DNA of 64,000 nucleotides from Blakeslea trispora (Eukaryota; Mucoromycota; Mucoromycetes; Mucorales; Choanephoraceae): NCBI GenBank assembly GCA_025331445.1, contig JAIWNE010000146.1, positions 1-64,000 of the forward strand, read 5' to 3'. The first letter of the stretch is position 1. Each line of letters opens with the position of its first letter. Below the pieces are notes generated by a model. That model was not told the DNA's origin. It worked only from the letters and a program-made list of their open reading frames with translations, and ran no database searches. The position numbers and the translations under genes are program-made. Positions 46,418 to 58,906 of this stretch are shown one piece after another.

Positions 46418-48952
46418 CAAAAAAAAAAAAAAAAACTAAAGCTCTATTACAGCAGGTGCTGTACAGTGAGTATGTATCTTGTTTTATATCATAATATGTT
46501 CTTGAGAACAAAGACGCTTTTTTTTTCTTACTAAATTTTACAAAGCATCATATTTACATATACTTACATTCGCATACGTGTATATGTAGTCGTGTTGTAT
46601 ATGATTATACCCATTTCAATGAGACTCATTTTCTATCAGTTTATGCTCTCCTTTTTCTCTTTTAGAGTTTCTCATTTTTTTTCTTTTTTTTTTTTTTTTT
46701 TTTTTTTTAGTTTTGACTACCAGATGACATCAAAGACAGAATTCTTAATTTTCATTTTCTTTTGAAAGGCTATTATAGTTTAGTCTTCTTGTGCAGAAAA
46801 GAAGAGACCAAAGTTCGGGATCTAGTTCCCCGATATGAGGTTATGACTCCCTCCTTTTCTTCTATTGTTATTTAGTAGACTTTTTATGCTACTATTTGAT
46901 TGAAAGATGGTGTAAAGATAACTGCTAATAATTTACGTTTTCTCTTTCAATAAGTCATCCATCAAAATAGCCAACTATTGACGCCTATTTCGATCAATAT
47001 GGGATACAAAATGTAAAGCAAGATGTCACGTTAAGCATCATCATGATTTTTTTCTATTTCTTTTTTCTTTTATGAGAGCTTGTAATGGCCTGATAAAGAT
47101 GCAAGTAATAAAAAAAGACAAAAAGGTGGCTACGAGAGAATCATAGCCGTTTATATGCCGATGAAGTAAAGCAAGATAGTTATACATTCAGATCAGAATG
47201 AGTTTTTGTGGTATCAGTTACCGAGGTCTGTTGGACTTTAGCAATAGGAAAGCTTAGGTATTGCAAGTCGAGTGTTTTGTTTAGGTAGTGTACTTATTTA
47301 TTGAGTTTACTGCTATCAAATTATGCTTGACTATTTCAGCAGACTCACTCTACATGATACTCCCCCCCCAAAAGAAGGCGTGAATATACATTTTCATTAA
47401 CTCTCTTCTATCATTTTGCTTTTGTTTCGAAAGTTGTTTATGTCACAAGTGAGACGTCTGATCTTGACTTGGATAAATACTCTACCTGACTTTGACTTGA
47501 TAGCTGCACCATTCTCACAATTTGGTCATCACACTGTATCACTAAACTTCCACTTAATATGCACTAAATATTTAGTTTGAGCTATTTTCTTAAAGAGAAA
47601 ATGTTAGGCCTCAATGTAATTGAGGTTTTCTTCAACTTGATATAAATGAATATATCACCGACTTGAGTCAGTCAGCTCAGTTTCAGTACCCAAAAATCTT
47701 TCAACAGAAAAAAACAGACGAAAAGTCTAAACTACTAAGACATTACTATTCATCTATTCGTTCTACCAAGTATAGCTTACTACCAGGAACCACAAAAGTT
47801 TACTACAATCGAACCCCTAAAGCAAAACAATTCAAGTCAAAACTTTAGCTGAGTTATAGCAGAACTGCTTTAATTCACATTTTTCGATTTGTTTTCAACA
47901 GCTATTGTGTCTGATGAGCTTTGTATACATTGCAACTTGCTATCAGCGCATAACCAATGATGACTCGCACCTTATCTTTGTTTTGAATCGCCTGTTTGAT
48001 TACGCATAGACTGATACAGAACAGCTTTTCTTTTATCAGTTAATCTTTTCCTTTTGATGTCGCTATTGGCATTTCTTTGTCAGATATAATAATTTTTTTT
48101 TGGCTGCTGTTAAACCAGATTTAAGCATCGCCTACTGCGGAACAATCTAGCATTTATCTAACGACAGAAAATCAACAGATTGAAAAAGATGAACAATTTT
48201 TATAAACAGCAGTTGTTATGACACACATTCTTTCTTTGAGGTTCGAGTCTGCCTCTTGTATCTATGAATAGTATCGAATGTTTTCTTTTGTATAAAAAAA
48301 AGTACTATTCGCTTCCTCTCTAAAGCCTTTGTGACGCTCAAGGTTTGAAAGGCCTGCAAAGCAAAGAGATATTTACAACTAAACTCAACAACCTTTGTAG
48401 CGTCTATAAAAAAAATAGACAAATGATTGTGTTACACTGTGAAGCACTTCATAAAAATAAAACAATAACTGCGGTTGGTGTCCGTCTAAATGCTGAAACG
48501 GTTTACTAAAGCTTATTCCAAAATGCATGAAAATTGACTTGCAGATATTACCAACCGCAGTTAAAGAAGATTCTCGAAAACAAATAATGAAAAGCTTGAA
48601 AATCGTCTTGTTGAAATTATCGCTTGATAGTCAGTGTAAGTAAGCAGACTAATTTTTTCTTTGTTAGAAGATTAAAAGTATAACAATGAGCAATCTACTG
48701 GTTGGGGATGATGATTGGCAGTTAACAAGGCAATACCAATTGCTTACATTTTTGTAAACAGAAAAAATGCTGTACATCCCAAATGATCCTTATGCGCCCT
48801 CTTCAAGCAAGGAACACATTGAAGATGGGAAAAAAGTCTAAAAGCTTTTTCTGTTCTCTGTACGACCTAGGTCTAATATAAATACAGTCGCACTTGAACG
48901 CTTTTTCGTTTTCATTACCATCAGGCAATTCTACTTTCTTATTTCTTGAACA
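46418..48952. other. Intergenic, 2.5 kb, one small MITE, otherwise nothing clear
   Basis: A T-tract of about 25 bases lies near 46685-46710. A 61-codon open stretch at 47663-47848 ends in a proper stop but has no ATG and no recognised similarity; it could be the last exon of an unannotated short gene or chance. The final 100 bp before the NmrA-like gene contain a TATAAATA box near 48878, suitable as its promoter. No tRNA or snRNA fold was found by eye. Confidence 0.45.
48468..48561. mobile_element. Small TA-target MITE
   Basis: ACTGCGGTTGGT at the left is inverted as ACCAACCGCAGT at the right. TA stands directly outside both ends (48466-48467 and 48562-48563). The 94-bp element is too short to code. 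It is probably a Tc1/mariner derivative, by target choice only. Confidence 0.65.
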
Positions 48953-49840
48953 ATGGTTTCTTCTAACGACCGCATTTTTATTATTGGTGGCACCGGGAAT
49001 GTGGGGTCAATAACCGTAAAGGAACTTCTTGCTAACAATATCAGAGTAACATTGTTCGTCCGTAATCCAGATAAAGTCAAGTCATTATTTTCGGACAAGA
49101 TGGATCTCATTGAAATTGTTCATGGTGATTATGAAAACCTTGAGCCACTCAGGGATGCCCTAAAGGGTCACTCTCGACTTTTTGTGATTTTGGGTATGAC
49201 GATGAAACCTGTAGAGATCAAGAAGACAATCGCTGATTATGCATATGATGCTGGCATCAAACAAGTAATCGATCTCTCCTCTGCAGCTGTCAATATGAGC
49301 TATCGATCTTCTCACTGGACAACAATTCACTATTATGGAGAGAAAGCATTTTATGAACATCCTAAGCGAACTGGAAAAGTTGTTACGTTGCGTCCAGCTC
49401 GTTTCATGAACAGTGCTTTATGGATGTACAGAGTCAAGGCAGGTGGCGTATTACAAGATGCAATTACAGGTGATTATGGCCAAGACTGGGTCTCTACAAA
49501 CGATGTTGGATTAATAGCCGCTACTATTCTTCAAGATGATATCAATAAGCATGGTGAATCTGTCTATACATTGATAGGAGATGTTGTCTCTGGCGAGCAG
49601 AAAGCTATTGCATTTTCTGAGGTACTTGGTCAAGAGGTGACTTATCGAGAAATTTCAGCCACAGAAAGATTCAAACAATTGACAAGCTCTGGCTTACCTT
49701 TTGAATTTGCTGTAACACTTTCAGATCCCCTTATGTATGGTGACTGGCAAAGAGTGCCACCTGTCATTGAAATATTGTTGGGAAGAAAGCCCCAAACATT
49801 TAAAGAATTTATCGAGTCGAATAAGAATTTCATTCAATAA
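48953..49840 (+). CDS. NmrA-like NAD(P)-binding Rossmann protein
   Basis: A single exon encodes 295 residues. The N-terminus has the dinucleotide-binding loop IIGGTGNVGSITVKELL (GxxGxxG), followed by VTLFVRNPDK, typical of NADP preference through the Arg. IDLSSAAVN, LRPARFMNS and DWVSTNDVGLIAATIL follow. This is the atypical short-chain dehydrogenase group that includes NmrA and quinone-oxidoreductase-like QOR2 proteins; the canonical YxxxK dyad is not obvious, so it may act as a redox sensor or reductase. Family length is normal. It is cytosolic by default: there is no signal or membrane segment. A TATAAATA box about 75 bp upstream of the ATG suggests a strong or inducible promoter. Confidence 0.85.
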   Translation: MVSSNDRIFIIGGTGNVGSITVKELLANNIRVTLFVRNPDKVKSLFSDKMDLIEIVHGDYENLEPLRDALKGHSRLFVILGMTMKPVEIKKTIADYAYDAGIKQVIDLSSAAVNMSYRSSHWTTIHYYGEKAFYEHPKRTGKVVTLRPARFMNSALWMYRVKAGGVLQDAITGDYGQDWVSTNDVGLIAATILQDDINKHGESVYTLIGDVVSGEQKAIAFSEVLGQEVTYREISATERFKQLTSSGLPFEFAVTLSDPLMYGDWQRVPPVIEILLGRKPQTFKEFIESNKNFIQ

Positions 49841-51170
49841 CTTTCAATACCTTTTCTCTCTCTAACAAACAATAAAGCATGGTTGAATTTTTACTATTGT
49901 ATTTCAAAGTTATTCTAGCAAAAAAAACCTATTTGAATTCTTGAGTTAGAATGCTTGATGCAAAAAAAACAAGCCATAATTGTAATAATCTTAACTAAAG
50001 CTCTTCAAACATTTCACAGAACTTTGATTAGGTTCTGCAGCAGATAAGTTTAATTTCTTTTGCTTTCTATTTCACTTTTTATGTAATTGTTTATTTACAT
50101 CAGTATACATGTGATTGGGGCAAAAGAAATTAGTCAAAATAAGGTCAAACGCAATCCATTGAAATTTGATGATTCTGAGGACTACAAATACATATGAGAT
50201 AGGTTTGAAGCATGGTTGCGTGGGTGTCATTGTTGAGAAAGATCTCAAGAGCATCAAGTACATGGTTGTTGGAAGCAATACAAAGGTGTATGGTGGAACC
50301 AGACATTTCAAAAAAAAAATAAGTCTATCAGATCGTTGATTATGCATACAAGGACGAACTGATCTTCATGTTCTCCATACGAAAAAACGTAAAACCTGCC
50401 TTTTTTCTTATACAACACAATTATCGGGAAAAACTTCTTTAATTGCAAATCCCACACTGGTATCTCTACCTATCATGTGCACTTTTGGAATTCGTTACTT
50501 GAATCGTATAATCAGAAAATATCACCAAGAGCTTCTTGAGCCCACAGATAGCTTTCACTAACCTCTCTATTGGTTTATGCAACAGCAAAATTTACTGTAG
50601 CAAACTGGCCACATTAGATATCTTATTCTGTATCTATACAACGCACATCTTTATGAAAGAAATTGTCTAAAACATGGCTGCAGCTAGAGATGTTTCTCTT
50701 TTGTATTTTTCTTAAAAGCAATTTTAAAAGTTGTTTGTTGTCGATAAGAAAGAGTACCTTAAACTAAACATGGTTGTCTGTAGTGTTGCTTTGATACGCA
50801 AAATAAAAGACAAAATAACTACCTGTCAGAAATAATAGAAAAACCTCGGATTTCAGTAGCTAAAAGAACTGTATAGAGGGCCCGATTCAACCAAGTGCTT
50901 TTACATATGTGTGTGCATGCATATGTTTATTCGAAATATCTAAGCACAGCCTGAATCAAATAAGAGGAGTAAGCTAAATGATGCTCTCCTGATTGCTGTC
51001 AGAGCAATATGTCTATAAAAAGTGTGAATTGTTCATCAAAAAAGGAGAACTTTTATTCTTCTCCTTCTCCTTGATTCCAATTGATACAAAGATCTATGCA
51101 GAGAAAGGACATTGACATACTCTTTTTTTCCCCCTTTATTTTATTTTATTCTATCTCGAGACATACAGCC
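49841..51170. other. Intergenic, with a possible ankyrin-like remnant on the minus strand
   Basis: Most of it is non-coding and AT-rich. Reading leftward across about 50310-50150 there is GSTIHLCIASNNHVLDALEI, which resembles one ankyrin repeat, but no start, second repeat or splice structure supports a gene. The right part should contain the promoter of the calcium ATPase gene. A CT-rich stretch runs directly up to its ATG. Confidence 0.35.
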
Positions 51171-54100
51171 ATGAACAATAATGACAACAGGTTACAGACG
51201 AAAACTGAAGTAGTTGACATGATACTGATACCGCACCTTGAATCTGCCAACCCGTTTGCTTTTTCTTTGGAGCAAATGTCGGCTATTGTTGATCAAAAGC
51301 ATATTGAGTTTATAAAGAGGATGGGCGGAATTGAGAGTATTGCAAGAGGACTTCATACAGATCTAAGGACTGGATTAAGCCCAGATGAAGCCTGCTTGCC
51401 GTACATTCGTATGTTTGACATCCAAAATCATATAAAACATGAGCCATCGCTTGAATCGCAAGTGCCAACTGGACTTTGTGTTTCAGAACAATTCAGTCAA
51501 AGAAAAGAGGTGTATGGCTGTAACAAATTGCCACCTGTTGAAGAATCGACATTGGTACAAATCATGTGGGAAGCATTTCAAGACAAGACATTGGTAAAAA
51601 AAAAAAAAAAACTTATTGAATGACTTGCAACATATTAATCAAAATAATGGATTTAGATCATGTTGACTATTTCAGCAGCCATCAGTTTAGTACTTGGCAT
51701 TTATGAAGATGTATACACAATAGAGTACGATGCTTTGGGAAATAAAATGCCTGGAGTCAAATGGATTGAGGGTGTAGCTATCATAGTTGCTGTTGTGTTA
51801 GTAGTCATTGTCACTAGCGTCAACGATTATCAAAAAGAAAAAAAGTTCCAAATGCTTAATGCTAAAAAAGATGATAGGATGGTTCTGGTAAAGCAACTGC
51901 TTAGAACAATAAAAGCATTGAGCTGCAACTGACTCGGCGTTCAATTTAGGCAATTCGCTCAGGCCAAAAGGTTATGATATCAACTTTCGATGTTCAAGTT
52001 GGCGAGATTCTCGTATTGGAACCTGGCGACATTGTTTGTGCTGATGGAATATTTATTGAAGGACATAATCTCAAGTGTGACGAATCGGCTGCTACTGGCG
52101 AATCTGACGCAGTAGGAAAAGATGAATGGAAACAGTACTATCAAGAAATGCAGAAATACAAGTCCCTAAGATTCACTTCTGATGAATCGAAAAACGAGCT
52201 TGAACTGTCTTTGAATAGACGAGAAAGCTTTGGATCTGATTTTGGAGAGGAATGCTTTAGTCCTTTCTTGATATCTGGCTCAAAAGTGATTGAAGGCATC
52301 TGTACATATATTGTCACTGCTGTTGGCGAAAATTCCTTTCATGGTCGAACACTGATGGCACTTCGAACAAAAGATGAAAACACGCCATTGCAAGATAAAC
52401 TAGACATATTAGCTACAAGTATAGCAAAGTATGGGCTTATGGCAGCAGGTAGTCTGCTTCTCTTGTTGAGTGTTCGGAGTTCAATCGAATACTACAAAGG
52501 AATGCTTTCTCTTGTACCCTCAGACGTCGTATCACATATCACCCAAATGCTCATTACAACAGTAACAGTAGTCGTCATTGCAGTTCCAGAAGGGCTCCCT
52601 CTAGCTGTTGCTTTAGGTAAGTTGAAATGGATACATATACATCAAGAGGGCTTTTGAAACTAATAAAAAAAGACAATAGCTCTAGCCTATGCCACTCAAA
52701 AGATGCTGAAGGATAACAACTTGGTACGAGTATTGGCTTCATGTGAAACTATGGGGAACGCCACTACTATCTGTTCAGATAAAACAGGAACATTAACCCA
52801 GAACAAAATGGAAATAGTTGCCGGAACTTTTGGTTCTTCTTTCCGATTCCTTAAAGATCCGCCTGGATCAAGAACTGATTTGATCAACATTGAGCAAGTC
52901 AAAGATAATCTACCTGATCCCATTCGTAATTTCATCAATCAAGCATTTGCTGTCAACTCAAGCGTCTTTCAGAATGCCGATGTGGTCAATACAATCGTTG
53001 GAAACAAAACAGAAACAGCCATGTTGAACTTTGCACAAGAACATTTGAAATCAGAATCATTTGAGGCATTGAGAGATCTCTGGCCGGTTGTTACTATCTA
53101 TCCTTTTAGCTCATCAAGAAAAGCTATGGCCACTGTGATTCGCATACCTTGTTCAGAATCAAGCGCGTACATCTATCGAATGCATATCAAGGGAGCCTCT
53201 GAGCTCTTACTAAATCTGTGCAGTCATATTGTTTCAATCCATGACCCTTCCTACTTGCAAGATGATACAAACAGCTATAATATTGCTGTAAGATCAATGA
53301 CACAAGATAATCATGAGCGTATGCTGAAGGTGGTTCAAAGTTATGCGACCCGTTGTTTGCGAACACTTGCTTTGTGTTACAAGGATTTCGAGACATGGCC
53401 AACACATGCTGAGTTGGATGATATGTTAGAGGCAGGTCAGTTGACCTTGTTGGGCATTATTGGCATTGAAGATCCTTTAAGGCCTGGTGTAACAGAGGCT
53501 GTGGCCACTTGTCAGCGAGCCGGAGTATGTGTCAGAATGGTGACAGGTGATAACATGTTGACAGCCAAGAGCATAGCACGTCAATGTGGCATTTACTCTT
53601 ATGGTACTTTGGCACTTGATGGCTCAACCTTTAGAAACATGACAAAGGAACAAAGGCATGATGTTTTGCCACAATTACGGGTTTTAGCTAGGTCAAGTCC
53701 AGAAGATAAGCGCCTATTGGTTCAGACTCTCCGTGACACAGGCGAAATAGTCGCAGTTACAGGAGACGGAACCAATGATGGGCCTGCGCTCAAGGCAGCA
53801 GATGTAGGGTTCAGCATGGGCATTTCAGGGACGGAAGTGGCAAAAGAAGCATCTAGCATTATTCTGATGGATGACAACTTTGAAAGTATCATCAAGGCTA
53901 TCTCTTGGGGTCGATGCGTCAATGATTCCGTAAAAAAATTCTTGCAATTCCAGCTTACGATCAACATAACAGCAGTCATTTTGACCATCATTTCATCTGT
54001 TGCAAACGACAAGCAAGCGTCCATCTTGTCTACAGTACAGCTGCTATGGGTCAACCTTCTGATGGATACGTTTGCTGCGCTTGCATTAGCAACTGATTCA

Positions 54101-54644
54101 CCTTCCGCAGACTTGCTTAAGAGACAGCCAGAACAAAGAAGCGCGCCTTTGATCAATAGATGCATGTGGAAAATGGTATTGGGGCAAAGCTTATATCAGA
54201 TTATAGTCATCTTGACTATGCTCTATACAGACGTACTCGGACTATCCAACAACAAAGCAACCTTGCAAACACTGATCTTTACCACTTATGTCTTTTGCCA
54301 AATTTTCAATGAGATCAAGTATGTACTAAAAAAAAGAAAAATTAATTTAATTTGATTGGTGCGTAATAATTTTCATTCGCTGAATTTCTAGCTGCAGGAG
54401 AATAGACAATCAAATCAATGTATTCAAGGGAATAAAGGCCAACAAGCTCTTTGTAATGATCATCTTTGTAAGTTGCTTGGGCCAAGTGCTGATTGTTCAA
54501 TATGGTGGTACAGCCTTTCAGACTGTCCCACTCAGTCGACATCTATGGGGCCTCAGTCTCTTGATTGGCTCACTCTCTCTGCCTATAGGCGTTGTCTTGA
54601 AGATGATTCCGAGTAGTATAATAGCTAAAGATATACACAATTAA
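51171..54644 (+). CDS. PMC1: P-type calcium ATPase, PMC1/PMCA type
   Basis: Five exons (51171-51593, 51657-51887, 51950-52616, 52680-54318, 54392-54644) give 1070 residues. It pumps cytosolic Ca2+ into the vacuole or out of the cell, driven by ATP. Membrane pairs lie near residues 145-220 and 390-450. The actuator domain has ATGESD. PEGLPLAVALA is the calcium-site helix. CSDKTGTLTQNKM carries the phosphorylated Asp. The nucleotide-binding domain has PFSSSRKAM and IKGASE. MVTGDN, VTGDGTNDGPALKAADVGF and VNLLMDTFAALALATD follow, then the C-terminal membrane helices. PMCA-type pumps carry an autoinhibitory tail at one end; the C-terminus here is short, as in fungal PMC1. All catalytic motifs are intact. 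The leader is CT-rich. Confidence 0.92.
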
Positions 54645-55280
54645 TTTAAAATTTTTATTCGCAGTCGAAAAAAAAGAGGTTTTTAACATTTTCATGGTTT
54701 CATTGTTCGTGTCTTTACGTGAAAAGTCTCTCCATCAACATATATGGCAAAGTACCGATTGTGTTTTTATGGATCACAAGCATCAACTTATTTAAGGTAA
54801 AATTGTGTAATATTTACAAAAAAAAAAGCAAACCAAAAATAACCAACGGATGGTGTATTATCAGCGAGTGATGACTATAAGTATTTTATCTGTTCATTTG
54901 AGCTGTTAGAGTTCATCTGATTGAAGAAACAAAATAATTGGCTGCTTATTTTCTGATAAATCATTCAGAGTGAACCAATAGCCATCATGTTCAGTAGCTT
55001 GAAAGAAAGCTATTTTGATTGTTTAAATATATGACTAGTTGAGAGTTTACATGGCTTATATAGATCTTGGATTTCATACAGGTTGACTTTCTGCAAGAAA
55101 GCCATAAGCACGTATTCATCTTGATTTAAGATGGTGAGCCTAAACAAAGAACAAATTAATTCCTATCAAATTCGTGACATCACAAAACCAATTTTTTTTT
55201 CTCCTATAAATCAGCTCTTTATTTTGATTTCCCTTTTATTTTCTTTTTTTTTTTTCACACAATTCATTTGTAAAAAAAAT
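54645..55280. other. Intergenic, promoter side of Argonaute
   Basis: No gene is seen. The last 100 bp are T-rich and pyrimidine-rich with a CCTATAAATC box near 55202, a plausible TATA element about 75 bp before the Argonaute ATG. Confidence 0.45.
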
Positions 55281-58013
55281 ATGTCCTTGGAATTAACAGA
55301 ACTTGTTAAGCGTCCAGGTGCTGGTAAAGCCGGTAGACCTGTTCGTGTCAGAGCCAACTTCTTTGAAGTCACCTCTTTCCCTACTCAAAATATCCATCAC
55401 TATGATGTTACTATTGATCCCCCCACCGCTCCTGCTCCCTTGTATCGTAAGATCTGGAAGGCCTTTGAAGACGTCAACGGTCACGGTGCTCTTAACGGTA
55501 TCAAGGCTGTCTTTGATGGTCGTAAGAACATCTTCTCCCCTAAGCCTCTTCCTTTGGGTGAAGAACAAGCCAAGCAATTTGAGGTAACAAAAACAAAGAA
55601 AAAAAAATATTTTTTTTTGTTATGATTTTTTTGACCACTTTTTTTAATTTTCTTTATTCTACGATAGGTTGAACTTCAAGAAGGTTCTGCTGGTTCTAAG
55701 CGTTCCTCTGGTACCTTCAAGATCCGTATCAAGAAGGCTGGTGAAGTTAACATGGAAGAACTCCGTCTTTTCTTGAACGGTCAATCTGCCTGTACTTCTA
55801 ACTGTCTTACTGGTATGTGCATATTTGTATTATAAAAAAAATCAGTTTTAGACTGATAAATTTTCCTTTGTCTCCAGCTATCATGGTTCTTGATGTTCTT
55901 ATCAGACATCTTCCCTCTTCTGTTCACACCACTGTTGGCCGTTCCTTCTTCACTCCTAATGACAAGAAGCCCTTGCCCAACGGTGCTGAAGTCTGGCAAG
56001 GTTACTACCAATCCGCTCGTCCTACCATCGGTAAGTCTAGTACGAAAACAACATTTTAAACCACGTACTAATATTTAAATAATAGGTAAGATGATGATTA
56101 ACATCGACGTCAGTGCTACTGCTTTCTATGAATCTGGTCCCTTGCCTGAAGTTGTCGGCAAGATCTTGGGTCGTCGTTCTCTTGATGAACTCAGACGCGG
56201 TATTCCTCCTCGTGAAATGTCCAAGCTTGATAAGATTCTCAAGACTCTTAGAATCCAAGTTGTTCACCGTGGTGAAAAGAAGATCAGATACAAGATTAAC
56301 AAGTTGACTCCTTCTCCTGCTGAAAAGACTACCTTCAAGGACGAAGCCGGTAACGAAATCACTGTTGCCAACTACTTTGCCAAGCAATACAACAAGCGCT
56401 TGAACTTCCCCTTCTTGCCTTGTGTTGTTGTCAAGAAGGATATCTTCTTGCCCATGGAAGTCTGTGAGGTCATCCCTGGTCAACGTCTTCAAAAGAAGTT
56501 GAACGAAAAGCAAACCGCTGAAATGATCAAGTTCACTTGTCAAAAGCCCAACGTTCGTGCCAACAAGATTAACCAAGGTGTTCAACTCTTGCAATACCGT
56601 GACAACCCATACATGCAACAATTCGGTATGGCCGTCAAGCCTGAAATGGCTGTTATCAACGCTCGTGTCTTGCCTGTTCCCAAGATTTCTTACCACGCTT
56701 CTTCTCAAGAAGCCGAATTCGCTCCTCAAGGTGGTGCTTGGAACTTGAGAGGTAAGAAGGTTGCACAAGGTGCCACCCTCGGTTCTTGGTCCATTGTCAA
56801 CTTTGCTGGTGCCGTTCCCATGCCTGCTATTCAAAAGTTCGTTCGTGAAATGTGTCAAACTTTCATTGATACTGGTTTGAACGTCGTTAACCGTCAACCT
56901 CCTATCGTGTCTGCTGATCCTCAAGGTAACATCGACAGAACCTTGAAGGAAGCCTGGTTGAAGGCTGGTAACGCTGCCAAGGCTAACCCTCAATTGATTG
57001 TCTGTATCTTGCCCAACACTGGTGTTCCTCTCTATGCTGAAATCAAGCGTATCTCTGATACTGTCATCGGTGTCCCTACCCAATGTGTTCAATCCAAGCA
57101 CGTTGCTGATGCCAAGAAGCAATACTGTGCTAACGTCTGTCTTAAGGTCAACATGAAGTTGGGTGGTATGAACTTGTTCTTGAGTCCTCCTCAAATTCCC
57201 TTCATTGCTCAACGTCCTACCATTATTCTTGGTGCTGATGTTACCCATCCTGCTCCTGGTGACATGAACCGTCCTTCTATTGCTGCTCTTTCTGCCTCTA
57301 TGGATGCTCGTGCCTCTAGATACTCTTCTGCTATCCGTGTTCAAGCCAACCGTACTGAAATCATTGCTGATTTGGCTAACATGATCAAGGAAGTCCTCAA
57401 GAACTTCTACCAATCTTGTGGTCAAAAGCCCGAACGTATCCTCTTCTACCGTGATGGTGTCTCTGAAGGTCAATTCAAGCAAGTCATGGATTCCGAAGTT
57501 GCCGCCATCCGCGCTGCCTGTGCCTCTTTGGACAAGAACTACAAGCCTACTCTTACCTTCGTTGTTGTTCAAAAGCGTCACCACGCTCGTTTCTTCCCCA
57601 TTGAGCAACGCGATGCTGATCGTACTGGTAACTGTCAACCTGGTACTGTCGTTGATACCGACATCGTCCATCCCTTTGAATTTGACTTCTACCTTCAATC
57701 CCATGCTGGTCTCCAGGGTACATCCAGACCCACTCACTACCACGTTCTCTATGATGAAAACAAGTTTACTTCTGATTCCCTCCAGGAATTGACCTACAGA
57801 CTCTGTTACATCTACAGTCGTGCTACCCGTGCTGTCTCCATTGTCCCAGCTGCCTACTATGCCGATTTGGTTGCTGCCCGTGCTCGCTTCCATCGTCGTG
57901 GTGAGAACTGGTCCGACACTGATGCCACCTCCGAATCTATGGATGCTGAAGCCGCTATGGCCACCTTTGCCGTTGTCAAGCCTGAATTACAAAAGGTTAT
58001 GTACTTTATGTAA
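55281..58013 (+). CDS. ago: Argonaute protein, slicer-type
   Basis: Four exons (55281-55583, 55668-55812, 55878-56030, 56086-58013) encode 842 residues. Argonaute binds small RNAs and silences matching transcripts. The domain order is N-terminal, linker, PAZ (FPFLPCVVVKKDIFLPMEVC), MID (LIVCILPNTGVPLYAEIK), and PIWI. The slicer tetrad appears complete: Asp in ILGADVTHP, Glu in ANRTEIIADL, Asp in FYRDGVSEGQF, His in PTHYHVLYDENKF. MYFM forms the usual short hydrophobic C-terminus. I chose the ATG at 55281 because it follows a T-rich leader; an open frame upstream has no ATG of its own. Codon use is extremely biased to C- and G-ending preferred codons (GTC, AAG, TTG, CGT), unlike neighbours, suggesting very high expression. 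It is convergent with a small gene 81 bp away. Confidence 0.95.
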
Positions 58014-58094
58014 TCTCCATCATCATTATTATTTATTTTTTAAATACATCAAATGCTGCTTTATTGTCACAATCATATTAAAACACAAAGTAAT

Positions 58095-58394
58095 CTATTT
58101 TCTTTTTCCGGGAATCTTTTTATATGTCTTTTTGCCAGAAAACAGATCAACATAATCAGGTAGTTCAGCCTCATTCTTCTTTTTTTCTTTTTTCACAGCT
58201 GGCTTTGCGTCCATATCAATATCAGTATCTTGTTCAGCCTTTTGTGGTTTCAACATGTCGACTGGCACAGAGATCGTCTTTGCTTCTTTTGTTTTCTTTT
58301 TGCTAATGGCTGTTGGTTCAACAAGCTTCTTGAGAGCAATGCCTTCTTTTTCCTTTTTTGAAGGACGCTTATAGAACTTTGCACTTTTGCCCAT
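58095..58394 (-). CDS. Small Lys-rich protein, 99 residues
   Basis: A single exon begins MGKSAKFYKRPSKKEKE and ends KTYKKIPGKRK. About a third of residues are Lys or Arg, with an acidic patch (DTDIDMD) and a short hydrophobic piece LPDYVDLFSG near the end. This composition and the MGKSAKF start are typical of small nucleolar or ribosome-biogenesis factors, but I cannot name the family. The start codon is the first ATG after a T-rich leader. The gene is tail to tail with Argonaute. Confidence 0.65.
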   Translation of the reverse strand: MGKSAKFYKRPSKKEKEGIALKKLVEPTAISKKKTKEAKTISVPVDMLKPQKAEQDTDIDMDAKPAVKKEKKKNEAELPDYVDLFSGKKTYKKIPGKRK

Positions 58395-58906
58395 AATGTA
58401 TAGAAGATAACTTATGCTTCAAAAAGTTTTTTTTTTATGAGATTAAATAATTTATAAAAAAAAGTCGTCACGAAATAACAATTAAGAAATCAAAAAGCAC
58501 TGACCGAAAGCACAGTACTTTTAAGAGAACACCATTAGACAGAATGACTATTGTAATTACAACATCTTTCCTGAGAAACATGTTCTTTGTACATTAAAGA
58601 CGAGATACAAAGACATGAATGGAAACATCGACCATGACTCTAAATTCAATGTTGGGTATTGCTACAAATACGTCAGTAAATCGCTATGCTCATTCTGAAT
58701 TGTTCCTTTTTGCTTTGGAATAGTAGCCGTAAGGATTGCTTCAAGACAAGTAGCTCAAAAGAGCTTAAAGAAGAAGAAAGGGGATACTGATAAGGCTTCT
58801 TTCTGAGTGCAAACAAACAAAGCTGCTCGGTGCTTCAATCTGATTTTTTTTCTTATGCTCCAAATCAATTCCAACGAATGTTCTAATCACTTCCAGAAAA
58901 TAGTGT

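Noticed and set aside
46801..46850. Possible tRNA-like fold around TTCGGGATCTAGTTCCCCGAT
   Set aside because: Only one stem forms. There is no acceptor stem, A box or full B box consensus.
55131..55280. Longer N-terminus for Argonaute
   Set aside because: The upstream part lacks an ATG, is T-rich and contains a TATA-like box; homologues start near the chosen ATG.
56037..57893. 618-codon open frame antisense to Argonaute
   Set aside because: It is an artefact of the sense strand's narrow codon choice, which avoids codons whose reverse complement is a stop. The product is low-complexity (Ser, Thr, Asn, Leu) and has no domain.
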